Source: Poecilobothrus nobilitatus (taxonomy: Eukaryota; Arthropoda; Insecta; Diptera; Dolichopodidae). Taken from it: 64,000 bases of DNA. The notes beneath the pieces are model-generated. The model was not told the origin of the DNA. It made no database searches and was given only the letters and a program-made list of their open reading frames with translations. Location: contig OX352772.1 in NCBI GenBank assembly GCA_947095535.1, forward strand, positions 229,286,051 to 229,350,050. The letters run 5' to 3'. The position numbers and the translations under genes are program-made. Below are positions 12,552 through 24,040 of this stretch, piece by piece. Within the stretch, counting starts at the first letter, position 1. Each line of letters opens with the position of its first letter.

Positions 12552-13074
12552 TTATTTTAGGCATTTAGAATTGGGAAAAGTCGGACAGCATAAATGGCGC
12601 AATATTTTCTTCGTTATCAAATTAGAATGGAGACTTTTGTAGTCACAATTAAAATAAGTTTTTGCAATACGCTCCTTAAAATCTAGCAGGTTTTCGTTAG
12701 CACTGATACTTTTTAAATGCATTTGAACCAAGTATTCAGGAATTTTTAACATTGAAGAATTTATTTTGTCTCCAATTTCCGAGAGCCCTGCCCAGTTAAA
12801 GTCTATAATATCTGCATTGGACATCTCTGCCTTATAGGAACTGCAATAAAAATTTTTGTGACGGTATATCCATTGCTCGTTTAAATGAGTTTTGAAATTC
12901 ATCTGCTTTAATTTGTAATTCGAAAAGTTCGTAACAAGACTTTATTCTAAATAATACACAACAAAAGTAGAGTACCTCTTCTGTAAGTGTAAGTGTGAAA
13001 GTAATAGTTACAACATAGTTGCGAAAGTATAATAAGTAAAAGACATGAGCCATAAGTATGAATAGTTTCAGCAA
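12552..13074 (-). pseudogene. unrecognised coding remnant (two frames)
   Basis: Two overlapping minus-strand frames (13074-12832 and 12902-12552) read as ordinary soluble protein rather than low-complexity text. The first ends with FELQIKADEFQNSFKRAMDI. The second contains MSNADIIDFNWAGLSEIGDK and a segment YLVQMHLKSIS. A one-base shift near 12850-12900 could join them, giving one protein of about 150 residues. I do not recognise the family. It may be a fragment of a host gene copied by a retroelement or an unknown transposon protein. No splice sites or poly(A) tail were evident. Confidence 0.3.
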
Positions 13075-13398
13075 TTTATTTGGATTTTTATCTTACCAGA
13101 TATTTAATGGTAATAGATAAAATATGTGGATGCAGTAAAATCAAAAAAGTTTTTATAATGAGTATTATAACTAAATGGAACCTGCACCATGTTTTGATTA
13201 TTAATTATAAGATAATAAGACTATTACTACGTATACTATCAATATTTACATTTTTAAAGAATTTTTTTAATGTCCTGAAAGCGTACAGATGTCTCGCGGA
13301 GGATTTTTTGAAATAACGACCAGCAACTGAATCTTCTATTTTTGTAGTGAATTACTTTTAAAATACATTTTTGAACTATTAATAAAGAATAAAGCGAA

Positions 13399-13671
13399 CT
13401 ACGATAAGTAATATGGTAACATACAAGTAATTCCGTGTTGCAATTTTGAATTTACTAAAGCATAATATATATTAATAATCCTCATTGAACAATAAACTAA
13501 GTTGAATGTTCGAATAGTCATAGTCAAATATTTGTGTAAGTTGATATGTATTTTCCAGTTTAGATTTTTGTATATCTCTACACATAAGTATTTGTAACTA
13601 TCTACCCCTTCTATTATAAAACAAATTGCTGAACAATTACTATTCTTATTGACGCTCAAAGTTTTCCACAT
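13399..13671 (-). pseudogene. LINE reverse transcriptase C-terminal (thumb) fragment
   Basis: A 90-residue minus-strand frame with YKYLCVEIYKNLNWKIHI, then a segment ending YYALVNSKLQHGI. This is the standard block after the palm domain of Jockey/CR1 ORF2 (YLG-[IV]-x-[LI]D-x-x-L-W-x-x-H, then LY-x-[AS]LV-x-S-x-L-x-YGI). The G of YLG is Cys here. It may be the far end of LINE-C, whose ORF2 disappears at 23375, since the strand is the same. The link is unproven. Confidence 0.6.
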
Positions 13672-13708
13672 GGATGGTTACCTGCAATTTTTTTCACATT
13701 CCTCCGCA

Positions 13709-13751
13709 GAATGTACTTTGACCACCGCAGAATGTACTAGATTTTAAAACG
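13709..13751 (+). repeat. 43-bp direct repeat, left copy
   Basis: Matches 16635-16677 at 42 of 43 bases (T versus C at the sixth base). It contains ACTTTGACCACCGCAGAATG and ends TTTTAAAACG. The pair exactly brackets the inverted LINE-B copy between them, as a target-site duplication would. Confidence 0.85.
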
Positions 13752-16634
13752 ATTCCCGGACTAATAAATTTCTTAAATACCTATGACTTCACGTTTTTAT
13801 TTAATAATATAGACCTAAATCAAATGACAATTAGGTTTTATGAAATTATGTTCGAAGGTTTTACTGAATTCGTTCCTATTTCAAAAAAAATAACTTCCCA
13901 ATCTGGCCCACCATGGTTCACAAAGGAGCTTAGATCTCTCAGAAATAAGAAAAACAAAGCCTGGCGTAAATATCTCAAATCAAAAGATATTAATGACTAT
14001 AACAATTTTGTTATATTTTTTGATAATTTTAAAACGTTATCCGATATTCTTTACAATAATTATATTAATCAAATGGCAAGTAAACTAAAATCTGATCCGA
14101 AAATTTTGGAAATTCATAAATTCTAAACATAATACATTTACATACATTTATGAATTTCAATTCTCTTTCAAGTAATGATCCTTTAGTTATTTCGAAGTAT
14201 TTTCGTGAGTTTTTCAGCACTTCATATAGTGATTCTGATGAAAACTATTTCTCCTTTGAAAACTATTTCTCCTTTATGGACAGTTGTCAAAAAACGTCTC
14301 TTGATGACATAAATATAAATGAAGAAATAGTTTCCAAATATCTAAATAAACTCGATGATAATACTTTTCCCGGCCCTGATGGTATACCAGAAATAATTCT
14401 GAGCAAGTGTTCTAACATTCTCACTACGCCTTTAACATTACTCTTCAAAAACTCATTAAATTCCGGACTTTTTCCTCCTTTTTGGAAAATGTCTTATATC
14501 AGACCAATTCACAAAAAGAATGCTAAAAATGAAATTACTAACTATCGTCCCATAGCCAAATTATCTTCTATTCCAAAATTATTTGAACTAATTATAACGG
14601 ATTCAATTTATAATCACGGTTCTAATCTTTTAATTGATAACCAACATGGTTTTGTAAAACAAAAACCTACTGTGACAAACCTAGTTGAAACAACGTCCTC
14701 CTCAATAACATGGAAGAAGGTTTTCAAACAGATGTTGTTTATACTGATTTTAGTAAAGCATTTGATCTATTGCCACATAGTATTATATTACTAAAACTAA
14801 AAAAATATGGCTTCCCAGAGTTTTTCCTAAAGTGGATATATTCTTATTTGTGTGATCGCTCTTATAGTGTTATATTCAAAAATGTGATTTCAGAACCATT
14901 CGTGGCAAATTCCGGTGTTCCACAAGGTAACCACCCTGGTCCTTTACTTTTTATTATATCTGTAAATGATGTTACTTCTATCATTTCTAATTGTGAGCTT
15001 CAAGCTTACACTGATGATATGAAAATCTTTAAAAAGATTACATCTAATAAGGACGCCGTCCTTATGCAAAATGACCTTCAAAACTTTAACAATTGGTGCG
15101 TTAATAATTGTCTACTACATAATGTAAATAAATGCGCATTGTTATCTTATACACGTCGTTCTAGTCCTATTTATTTCAACTATAACTTAGATGGTATTAG
15201 TTTACCTAAAGTTACTTGGTGAGTATTTTGATTCCCAACTTAGTTTTAAAATTCATTATAATAATATTATAAATAAAGCTAATTCATTATTGGGGTTTGT
15301 TAAACGTTCTTCTAAGGAATTTTCAGATCACTATGTTCTTAAATCGTTGTACACTTGTCTTGTAAGACCGAACCTGGAATATGCTAGTCAGGTTTGGTCT
15401 CCATTTTACATGGTACACATTGATAGGATCGAGGCAGTATAGAAAAACTTTCTTAGATTTGCCTTACACCACTTGGCATGGTCAAATCCTATTATTTTGC
15501 CACCACATGAACAAAGGCTAAAGTTAATTGATTTGTGTACTTTAAGTTTTAGACGTGAGGTTTCTGATATTATTTTCATTACAGAGAATGTCAAGGGTTA
15601 TGTTAAATCTAATTTAATTTCTAGTAAAATTAATATTAGAAATCTTCAACGCCTTCGCTCTTGCAATTTGTTTAAAACCTATAATCACAGAACTAATTAT
15701 GGCAAATTTGAACCTATTAATAGGATTCGTATTATAGGTAACAAACATAAACTTAACATTGACTTTACACTTTCAAAACATTCCCAAAAACAAAAATTAT
15801 ACAATCGCTATTAATATTAGGATTATTTTTTTGTTTTTGTTTCTTGTTGCACTGTGAAGTATATACCTATGTATATGATTTTTAATTTTAATCTTAGTTC
15901 TAAGTTTAATTATACTTAACAATTATGTAATTTTTTTTATAACTTTTATTGTATTTAACAATTTATTATTGTTTACTAGTTATTATATATATTATAAATT
16001 TTATGTAAACTGTTTGTGCTAAGCAGTATAAATAAATAAATAAATAAATACAGCGCTATATAATATACATCTATACTTTTATCATTCATTCACTAGTGAC
16101 ATATACGATATGTAAATAAACATGATATTATATAAGTATGTATGTATAACAATATCATATAAATAAAAATTCTTCCTGCACCTGTTATGTTGTTTATTTA
16201 TTTACATTTTTTTGTACTACGCATTATATCATCAATAATTTCAAATTATCTAGTAAAACAATATGCAAAAAAATCGTTAAAGAAATTTGTTAGAAAATTT
16301 GAAAAAATCAAGTAACACTTTCGTCAATTATAAAGTAACCCTATATTATTAAAAAAAGTTGTTAACAGAAATAAGAGTATAATGTTGAATGCTTTAATTT
16401 TTGTGTATTATTTCAAAAAAATTTTAACAGGTGTTCAAGTTACAGGTGTTTAAAAATAGGAAATTTTCAGTTTTCGACCCCTTACAGCTCCTAAACGGGG
16501 GGTGATACAAAAAAAATTTCTGAAATGACTCATACATTCATTATTTTCAAAGATCTAACTTCTGTCAAAATTTCAAGTTTCCAAAAACCGTTTAGAAAAT
16601 AGAAGGGTTAAAGGATTTTGCAAAATTTGATTCT
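13752..16634 (+). mobile_element. inverted 5'-truncated copy of LINE-B plus its 3' flank
   Basis: This 2.9-kb segment is the reverse complement of about 17343-20222 (paired positions sum to 33975, with no length change that I found). It holds the 3' part of LINE-B ORF2, the LINE 3' UTR and AAAT-type tail (around 16030-16050), and then about 580 bases of RepA sequence that flanks the LINE only because LINE-B is inserted in RepA. The copied unit therefore includes the flank. It ends at 16632-16634 without a poly(A) tail. Only a few differences from the source are visible, so the event is recent. Read-through retrotransposition with 3' transduction, or templated insertion at a staggered break, would both give this structure. 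Confidence 0.8.
13762..15814 (+). pseudogene. LINE-B ORF2 fragment: reverse transcriptase and C-terminus
   Basis: The copy starts just upstream of the linker after the endonuclease (PPWFTKELRSLRNKKNKAW). The reverse transcriptase follows, with PGPDGIPEIILSK, NYRPIAKLSS, the catalytic VYTDFSKAFD, SGVPQGNHPGPLLF and AYTDDMKIF (the FADD-type box carries T for A). The C-terminal block has YFDSQLSFKIHY and HRTNYGKFEP. Frames change near 14130, 14750 and 15200. A TAG at about 15440 interrupts where the source copy has Gln (KNFLRF context). The first three lesions are shared with the source at 18161-20502; the TAG is private. Not functional. Confidence 0.9.
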
Positions 16635-16677
16635 GAATGCACTTTGACCACCGCAGAATGTACTAGATTTTAAAACG
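16635..16677 (+). repeat. 43-bp direct repeat, right copy
   Basis: Partner of 13709-13751. It is followed by sequence that continues to the RepA end at 16754, so this side represents the original insertion locus. Confidence 0.85.
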
Positions 16678-16753
16678 GTTGGAAAGATACCAGAGTATAT
16701 TGATAAACTAAAGGTATATTTTCGAACATCGCAAATATGATACGCTATATTTT

Positions 16754-17924
16754 TATACCCGTACGATAGGATCGGGTACAATAAAATTACTCCTCCGTTT
16801 GTTACACCTCGAAATAAGCGAGCTAGATATACCTTCAAAGGTATGGATCGGATCAGAAAAAAAATTCTAAGACGATTGAGCCATGTCCGTCCGTCCGTCC
16901 TTCCGTCCGTCAGCACGCTAACTCAAAAACTAAGAAAGCTAGAATGTTGTAATTTACACAAAATATTCTGGGAGTAATTTTTAGGTTCCCTATTTTTTTT
17001 GGTTGAGTTTGAACCAAAATTTAGGGTAGCTGTCGAACACCTAACTTTTAGATCCCCACATTTTTTTTGAAATAGAGCTATGAAATTTTAACTACTTATA
17101 GATTTCACAAAAATATTAATTTTATTTTTAATAACTTTTTTTTGTAGCCCCACCCGTTACGGAGCTACAGCTCCCCAAAGGTTCAAAAAAGCTCTATATT
17201 TAAATTGTTATAGCACAAGTTGTATAAGGTATATCTTCATTTTGAAAACGCCAAACGATTATTACTTTTATTAGCTTTAAAAGTATATATACAATAAATA
17301 TATATTTGTGGCATACGATGTCTTAATTTACCGTTATGCGAAACTCAAATTTTGCAAAATCCTTTAACCCTTCTATTTTCTAAACGGTTTTTGGAAACTT
17401 GAAATTTTGACAGAAGTTAGATCTTTGAAAATAATGAATGTATGAGTTATTTCAGAAATTTTTTTTGTATCACCCCCCGTTTAGGAACTGTAAGGGGTCG
17501 AAAACTGAAAATTTCCTATTTTTAAACACCTGTAACTTGAACACCTGTTAAAATTTTTTTGAAATAATACACAAAAATTAAAACATTCAACATTATACTC
17601 TTATTTCTGTTAACAACTTTTTTTAATAATATAGGGTTACTTTATAATTGACGAAAGTGTTACTTGATTTTTTCAAATTTTCTAACAAATTTCTTTAACG
17701 ATTGTTTTGCATATTGTTTTACTAGATAATTTGAAATTATTGATGATATAATGCGTAGTACAAAAAAATGTAAATAAATAAACAACATAACAGGTGCAGG
17801 AAGAATTTTTATTTATATGATATTGTTATACATACATACTTATATAATATCATGTTTATTTACATATCGTATATGTCACTAGTGAATGAATGATAAAAGT
17901 ATAGATGTATATTATATAGCGCTG
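16754..17924 (-). repeat. RepA copy, first part (split by LINE-B)
   Basis: Minus-strand RepA beginning at TATACCCGTACGATAGGATC, with the GTCCGTCCGTCC run at 16886-16913 and CTCAAAAACTAAGAAAGCTA after it. It continues through the shared interior up to 17924, where the LINE-B tail starts. The rest of this RepA copy is at 22937-23374. The match is to the intact copies at 28422-29978 and 56093-57666. It is non-coding. Confidence 0.85.
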
Positions 17925-20222
17925 TATTTATTTATTTATTTATTTATACTGCTTAGCACAAACAGTTTACATAAAATTTATAATATATATAATAACTATT
18001 AAACAATAATAAATTGTTAAATACAATAAAAGTTATAAAAAAAATTACATAATTGTTAAGTATAATTAAACTTAGAACTAAGATTAAAATTAAAAATCAT
18101 ATACATAGGTATATACTTCACAGTGCAACAAGAAACAAAAACAAAAAAATAATCCTAATATTAATAGCGATTGTATAATTTTTGTTTTTGGGAATGTTTT
18201 GAAAGTGTAAAGTCAATGTTAAGTTTATGTTTGTTACCTATAATACGAATCCTATTAATAGGTTCAAATTTGCCATAATTAGTTCTGTGATTATAGGTTT
18301 TAAACAAATTGCAAGAGCGAAGGCGTTGAAGATTTCTAATATTAATTTTACTAGAAATTAAATTAGATTTAACATAACCCTTGACATTCTCTGTAATGAA
18401 AATAATATCAGAAACCTCACGTCTAAAACTTAAAGTACACAAATCAATTAACTTTAGCCTTTGTTCATGTGGTGGCAAAATAATAGGATTTGACCATGCC
18501 AAGTGGTGTAAGGCAAATCTAAGAAAGTTTTTCTGTACTGCCTCGATCCTATCAATGTGTACCATGTAAAATGGAGACCAAACCTGACTAGCATATTCCA
18601 GGTTCGGTCTTACAAGACAAGTGTACAACGATTTAAGAACATAGTGATCTGAAAATTCCTTAGAAGAACGTTTAACAAACCCCAATAATGAATTAGCTTT
18701 ATTTATAATATTATTATAATGAATTTTAAAACTAAGTTGGGAATCAAAATACTCACCAAGTAACTTTAGGTAAACTAATACCATCTAAGTTATGGTTGAA
18801 ATAAATAGGACTAGAACGACGTGTATAAGATAACAATGCGCATTTATTTACATTATGTAGTAGACAATTATTAACGCACCAATTGTTAAAGTTTTGAAGG
18901 TCATTTTGCATAAGGACGGCGTCCTTATTAGATGTAATCTTTTTAAAGATTTTCATATCATCAGTGTAAGCTTGAAGCTCACAATTAGAAATGATAGAAG
19001 TAACATCATTTACAGATATAATAAAAAGTAAAGGACCAGGGTGGTTACCTTGTGGAACACCGGAATTTGCCACGAATGGTTCTGAAATCACATTTTTGAA
19101 TATAACACTATAAGAGCGATCACACAAATAAGAATATATCCACTTTAGGAAAAACTCTGGGAAGCCATATTTTTTTAGTTTTAGTAATATAATACTATGT
19201 GGCAATAGATCAAATGCTTTACTAAAATCAGTATAAACAACATCTGTTTGAAAACCTTCTTCCATGTTATTGAGGAGGACGTTGTTTCAACTAGGTTTGT
19301 CACAGTAGGTTTTTGTTTTACAAAACCATGTTGGTTATCAATTAAAAGATTAGAACAGTGATTATAAATTGAATCCGTTATAATTAGTTCAAATAATTTT
19401 GGAATAGAAGATAATTTGGCTATGGGACGATAGTTAGTAATTTCATTTTTAGCATTCTTTTTGTGAATTGGTCTGATATAAGACATTTTCCAAAAAGGAG
19501 GAAAAAGTCCGGAATTTAATGAGTTTTTGAAGAGTAATGTTAAAGGCGTAGTGAGAATGTTAGAACACTTGCTCAGAATTATTTCTGGTATACCATCAGG
19601 GCCGGGAAAAGTATTATCATCGAGTTTATTTAGATATTTGGAAACTATTTCTTCATTTATATTTATGTCATCAAGAGACGTTTTTTGACAACTGTCCATA
19701 AAGGAGAAATAGTTTTCAAAGGAGAAATAGTTTTCATCAGAATCACTATATGAAGTGCTGAAAAACTCACGAAAATACTTCGAAATAACTAAAGGATCAT
19801 TACTTGAAAGAGAATTGAAATTCATAAATGTATGTAAATGTATTATGTTTAGAATTTATGAATTTCCAAAATTTTCGGATCAGATTTTAGTTTACTTGCC
19901 ATTTGATTAATATAATTATTGTAAAGAATATCGGATAACGTTTTAAAATTATCAAAAAATATAACAAAATTGTTATAGTCATTAATATCTTTTGATTTGA
20001 GATATTTACGCCAGGCTTTGTTTTTCTTATTTCTGAGAGATCTAAGCTCCTTTGTGAACCATGGTGGGCCAGATTGGGAAGTTATTTTTTTTGAAATAGG
20101 AACGAATTCAGTAAAACCTTCGAACATAATTTCATAAAACCTAATTGTCATTTGATTTAGGTCTATATTATTAAATAAAAACGTGAAGTCATAGGTATTT
20201 AAGAAATTTATTAGTCCGGGAA
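17343..20222 (-). repeat. source arm of the giant inverted repeat
   Basis: This stretch is the reverse complement of about 13753-16632. The 710-bp spacer 16633-17342 separates the arms. Together they make an inverted repeat of about 2.88 kb per arm with near identity; the few amino-acid differences seen in ORF2 are G/C at YNHGSNLL, Y/H at YFNYNLDG, and stop/Q. Confidence 0.85.
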
Positions 20223-21095
20223 AGTTGGTTTTATTGAAATTAAAACTATAAGAATATGCTGCTTCAAGATTTACGGAATTAGTTAAACAATAGGTAAAAC
20301 TTATTGAAGGATGATAAGGGTCTAACGCAACAAGCGATAACACCGACTCACAGAAAGTGATATTATACCAATCAGAGGTAAATATTAAATCCAATTGCTT
20401 ATCTTTAAAATTACGATGGTGGGAAACCTGTTGTAAATTGTTGGTATTTAATCCATCAATAAATTGCGAATCAGTTTCACTCACCGAAAAATCCGGAATC
20501 AAAAAAGATTATTCGTCATGATTAATCCATGTAATATGAGGGAGATTAAAATCTCCACATAAAATTAACTCATCATTAGGACCTGAATTACAACAAATCG
20601 AATCTATTACATTTAAAAGAGTAATATAAATATTTAAATTCGAAGAAGGTGGAATGTATATGCTAACAATATTTACATTTTTGTTTGAAAATTTTATATT
20701 CACACCTACTATTTCAAGACCGTCTGCGTTCGAAATAGGAATTTCATTTGCATTAAAAGAGTTTTTGACGGCAATCAATACACCTCCCCCTTTAGGAATG
20801 TAACTATTAGATACATTAGGTTCAGCATATCTTTTCTATCTTTTCTAAAAAGAGAATATGAGCTATCGAAAAGCTCAAGATTGTTAATAGAAGAATTTAG
20901 CCAAGTTTCAGTTAATGCAAATACGTCAAAATTTAAACTTATTGAATTAACTAAGACTTTACTTGTTTTTGTTCTAAGACCTCTGACATTTTGATAATAT
21001 ATTGATAAATTTATCAAAATTGAAGAATCTATCAAAGATGTAGAGATCTTATTTAAATTATTTATTAGCACGAAAAAATTTATTATAATTATCAT
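18161..21095 (-). pseudogene. LINE-B ORF2: endonuclease and reverse transcriptase
   Basis: The endonuclease part has YYQNVRGLRTKT, ALTETWLN, the IVSIYIPPSS block and the catalytic LILCGDFNLPHI (21095-20509). LDLIFTSDW and LVALDPYHPSI, the position of the SDH box, follow. The reverse transcriptase has PGPDGIPEIILSK, NYRPIAKLSS, VYTDFSKAFD, SGVPQGNHPGPLLF and AYTDDMKIF. The C-terminal block is HRTNYGKFEP. Lesions: frame change near 20780, TAA at 20509-20511 after HITWINHDE, frame changes near 19835, 19220 and 18765. The endonuclease would nick target DNA and prime reverse transcription of the LINE RNA; this copy cannot make a full protein. Confidence 0.9.
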
Positions 21096-22936
21096 TCGAA
21101 ACTTGTAAGTGATTGTAATAATTACTATTAAAATGGCTGCGATATGCTTTTAAGTCGTCTGAGACATCTTTGGAAGATATACCTTTAGTTTCGTGAAATT
21201 TTATATATAATTTATATAATTCTTTGTATTCGGTTGGTAAACCTTCGTTATCAATTAAAACTTTTATACTTGTTCTGGTCTTACCTTCCAACACAGTATT
21301 ATATTTATCATCAAACAAGTATAACAAATATAATCTGACCATGTTATAGACTTTATCTTCTCTTAGCCTAGAAAGAGCGACTGTATAGTCGTTGTTGGCA
21401 AGAGATTGTTGTGTCATTCTTGTTATCGGTGGTAAAAGCGGGTTAATAATTGAAGGTTGAAGAGTTTCACCTTGAACAAAGTTTATGAATTTAGAAGTAG
21501 AAGGAACATTAGGAGAAGTTGAGGAAGAAGGAGGAGGTTCAGTTATCGAAACACAATTAGAATTGGTAATTTCAGGATCTTTAGTTAGTGATGCAGTATT
21601 AAAAACGTTTATATTGTTATTACTGTTCTGAATAGTATTGTGGTTATAAGATTTGTTGTTCTGATTTATGTTTGAAGTAGTGTAAGTTTCTGAGTTAGTG
21701 TTTACTATGATTAAGGAATTATTTGTGTCTGTTATGCTAGAGTTTAATGACTTGTCAACGGTTGAACTATTATTAGGATGAACAGTTAAATTATTAACGT
21801 TAATGCTAGAATGAGAATTACTATTATCAGAAACAATTTTATTATTTTTATATTATTACGAGAAATATTTTTATTATTATTATTCCTATTTTTATCATTA
21901 TTATTATTATTACTTCTATTTTTATTTTTATTAATTTTATTACTTATAATATTATTTTTTTTATTTTTTTTATTACTCTTATCATTAATATTTAACTTAT
22001 TATCTAATTTGCTTTTCGCATCTTTACCTCTAATATCCCGGAATTTTGTAATTGTGGTCCCCTTATTCCAAAATTTAAGATTTTTCACCTTCATGATTAT
22101 GTTTTCAGGAACGTGCACCTTAAACGACAAGTATTTCGGATTTCAGATGTTTTTGGGAGTTACCTTTTTACATATTGCAATATCACATTTAATTTTTTGT
22201 TTAATATACCACTCAAGGCTTTTTTCTGCAGTTTTGCAATTTAACCTTGAAATGCAAAGAGAAAAAGTAGGCTTTTTTGTAGCCACTGGGACTATTGTAG
22301 CCTTAACTCCAGGTTTTGCTTTATTTTTTTTGCTCTTTGCCTTTGTGCTAGGTGTGATATTGTCAGTTTGGATAAATACGTCTTTATAAACTATGGATGG
22401 TTTATTTAATTTATCAAACTGTTGTTTAGTTAACTCACTCACATCGCATTGAGGGTCCTTCTGGCTAGGATTAGGTAATTGTTTCTCCGAATTCATAGCG
22501 TGAAGGGATAAGTTCATGCGATTTAAATCGTCCTTCATAAGTTCAACTACTTCTCGAATGCCAACCAGCTCTTTTGATGTTACCGAAAGAAGTTCATTTT
22601 TCATATCATTAACCAGATCTGTTAATGTATTCTTTAAATATTTTTTTCGGTCAGAAAGAAAACTGCATATTGCCTGGTTAAAGCTATCGTAGCTTTTGGC
22701 CATATCGTTAAAGCATACTGAATTACTTTTTAGAGCATCCACTGCTTTGGCCGTGCAACCTTGGCAGTCGCTTTTTATATCATTTAAGTAAACCATCAAC
22801 TCGTCTTTAAGAATATGAATAGGCTGGTTTAAATCTAAGCAACTTTCGCAAACAAAATGATGCGAAATAAACGTGTTACATGTTTGCCAGCCCCTGGGGG
22901 CATTAATGCAAACCCCATGAAACTTTCTGTAACATA
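21058..22936 (-). pseudogene. LINE-B ORF1 with PHD-like finger and Asn/Lys-rich linker
   Basis: The start is truncated inside a PHD-type zinc finger: CYRKFHGVC then HHFVCESC remain. A helical, probably coiled-coil region follows, then a Lys-rich stretch and FKVHVPENIIMKVKNLKFW, reminiscent of the RNA-binding region of CR1/Jockey ORF1 proteins. An Asn/Lys low-complexity linker lies at about 22030-21830. A Ser/Pro/Asn-rich region leads to a folded C-terminal part with YTVALSRLREDKVYNMVRLY. One in-frame TGA lies near 22140 and a frame change near 21790. ORF1 proteins coat the LINE RNA. Whether the final piece belongs to ORF1 or an extended ORF2 N-terminus is not certain. Confidence 0.7.
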
Positions 22937-23374
22937 TATTTACATACATATATGTATTTTATTGTACTTATAAGAAATTATTCTGTCAATGGAATATTTA
23001 AATATAATATAATATAATATTTAAAATTATATTTACTATTTTGTACTAAGTAAATTAAATATACATTTACCGCTTAGTATTAAATGGTACTATAGAATAT
23101 TTGAAAAAGTTTTGGATTGATAATCGTTATATATAGTAGTATAGTTATCGATAATCGTTATATATAGTATCTGCTTCTGAAGAATGTACATAAAAACATA
23201 AAGTTTGAATATATGTACAACCCATAGTTCTAGAAATTATAAAATTCATCCAAATTATTTTAAAATACTAAAATATTAAAAAAATAATATTGTAAGCAGA
23301 GTGAGAGGCTGTGAACATACTAACGGTTCATACGGGTATCTAAGAGTTGACAAAGTCAACTGTATTCTTTCTCG
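22937..23374 (-). repeat. RepA copy, second part (split by LINE-B)
   Basis: Continues the RepA sequence of 16754-17924 on the far side of LINE-B, from TTTACATACATATATGTATT to the RepA outer end (GTTGACAAAGTCAACTGTAT, TCTTTCTCG). The outer end abuts the LINE-C ORF2 fragment at 23375. Confidence 0.85.
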
Positions 23375-23379
23375 TTTAA

Positions 23380-24040
23380 AAGAAGATTGTTTATATGTTC
23401 ACTGGTACAGGATGTTTTGTTATTTAATGCACGAATATAAGAGATTATTTCTAAAAAAATTATATCTGAAAAAGTGAAGGTTTTTGTTTGTATGTCATGA
23501 AAGATGATATTTTGCAGAGAAAAATAACTAATTATTAAATTTATTTGCTATTTGAGACCTATCAGTTATTCTGACATTATCGACCTCAATCATATTTATT
23601 GTGGAGTCAGTTTTCCATTCCAATTTAGAATTTCCTCTGTGTATATTTAATTGATTCTGATAAAAACTGTTTTTGCACATTCCAATTTTAAGTTTAATTC
23701 TTTTACTTAGTTTTTTAAAATATTTTTTTAGATTTATGTTATTTGGATTCCTATTACATTTCAACCCGATTTTGTATTTTTGTACCCTTTTTGTATTTTT
23801 GTATTTGATTTCGTTTAGTAATGCTCCTGTCATCCATGGTTTCAATTTCTTTTCAGAATTTCTTGTTTCCATAATTTTTGAACAGCTTGCAATATAATTA
23901 CTTAAAATTTTTACAAAATTATCATACGCCATAGAAGAGTCTGAAGTATTATAAACACTAAACCAAGTTTCAAATAGAGGAGCGTTTCTTAATTTTTCAA
24001 AATCTGTAATAGTTTTAAAATTTCGTTCCCCACGCCTTTT
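23380..24040 (-). pseudogene. LINE-C ORF2, linker between endonuclease and reverse transcriptase
   Basis: The frame 23932-23528 (134 residues) has KKLKPWMTGALLNEIKYKN, the KPW(I/M)T block that follows the endonuclease in Jockey elements, and ends near ITDRSQIANKFNN, the usual segment before the reverse transcriptase. A further piece, IRALNNKTSCTSEHIN, at about 23440-23385 corresponds to the I-x-x-LKNNSAPG-D block but has lost the PG-D core. Coding stops at the RepA end at 23374. Confidence 0.7.

Larger units (their letters stand above)
17925..22936 (-). mobile_element. LINE-B, nearly full-length Jockey/CR1-group retrotransposon
   Basis: Order on the minus strand: ORF1 with a PHD-like zinc finger (22936-21058), ORF2 with apurinic-type endonuclease and reverse transcriptase (21095-18161), a 3' UTR of about 220 bases, and an AAAT-repeat tail (17925-17947). 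It is inserted in a RepA repeat, which resumes on both sides. A possible short duplication TATTTA flanks it, but this overlaps the tail repeat and is not firm. The 5' end lies inside the PHD coding region, so the copy is slightly truncated. Several frameshifts and stops make it inactive. Confidence 0.9.

Noticed and set aside
16100..16632. Independent RepA insertion next to the truncated LINE copy
   Set aside because: It matches exactly the part of RepA that flanks LINE-B at the source locus and starts at the LINE tail, so it was copied together with the LINE.
13752..20222. CRISPR-like or integron-like structure suggested by repeats
   Set aside because: The repeats are one large inverted duplication and transposon sequence. 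There are no regularly spaced short repeats, no cas genes and no attC sites.
21811..22389. 192-residue plus-strand frame rich in Leu that looks like a membrane protein
   Set aside because: It is the reverse strand of the Asn/Lys-rich ORF1 linker of LINE-B, which carries the family motifs.
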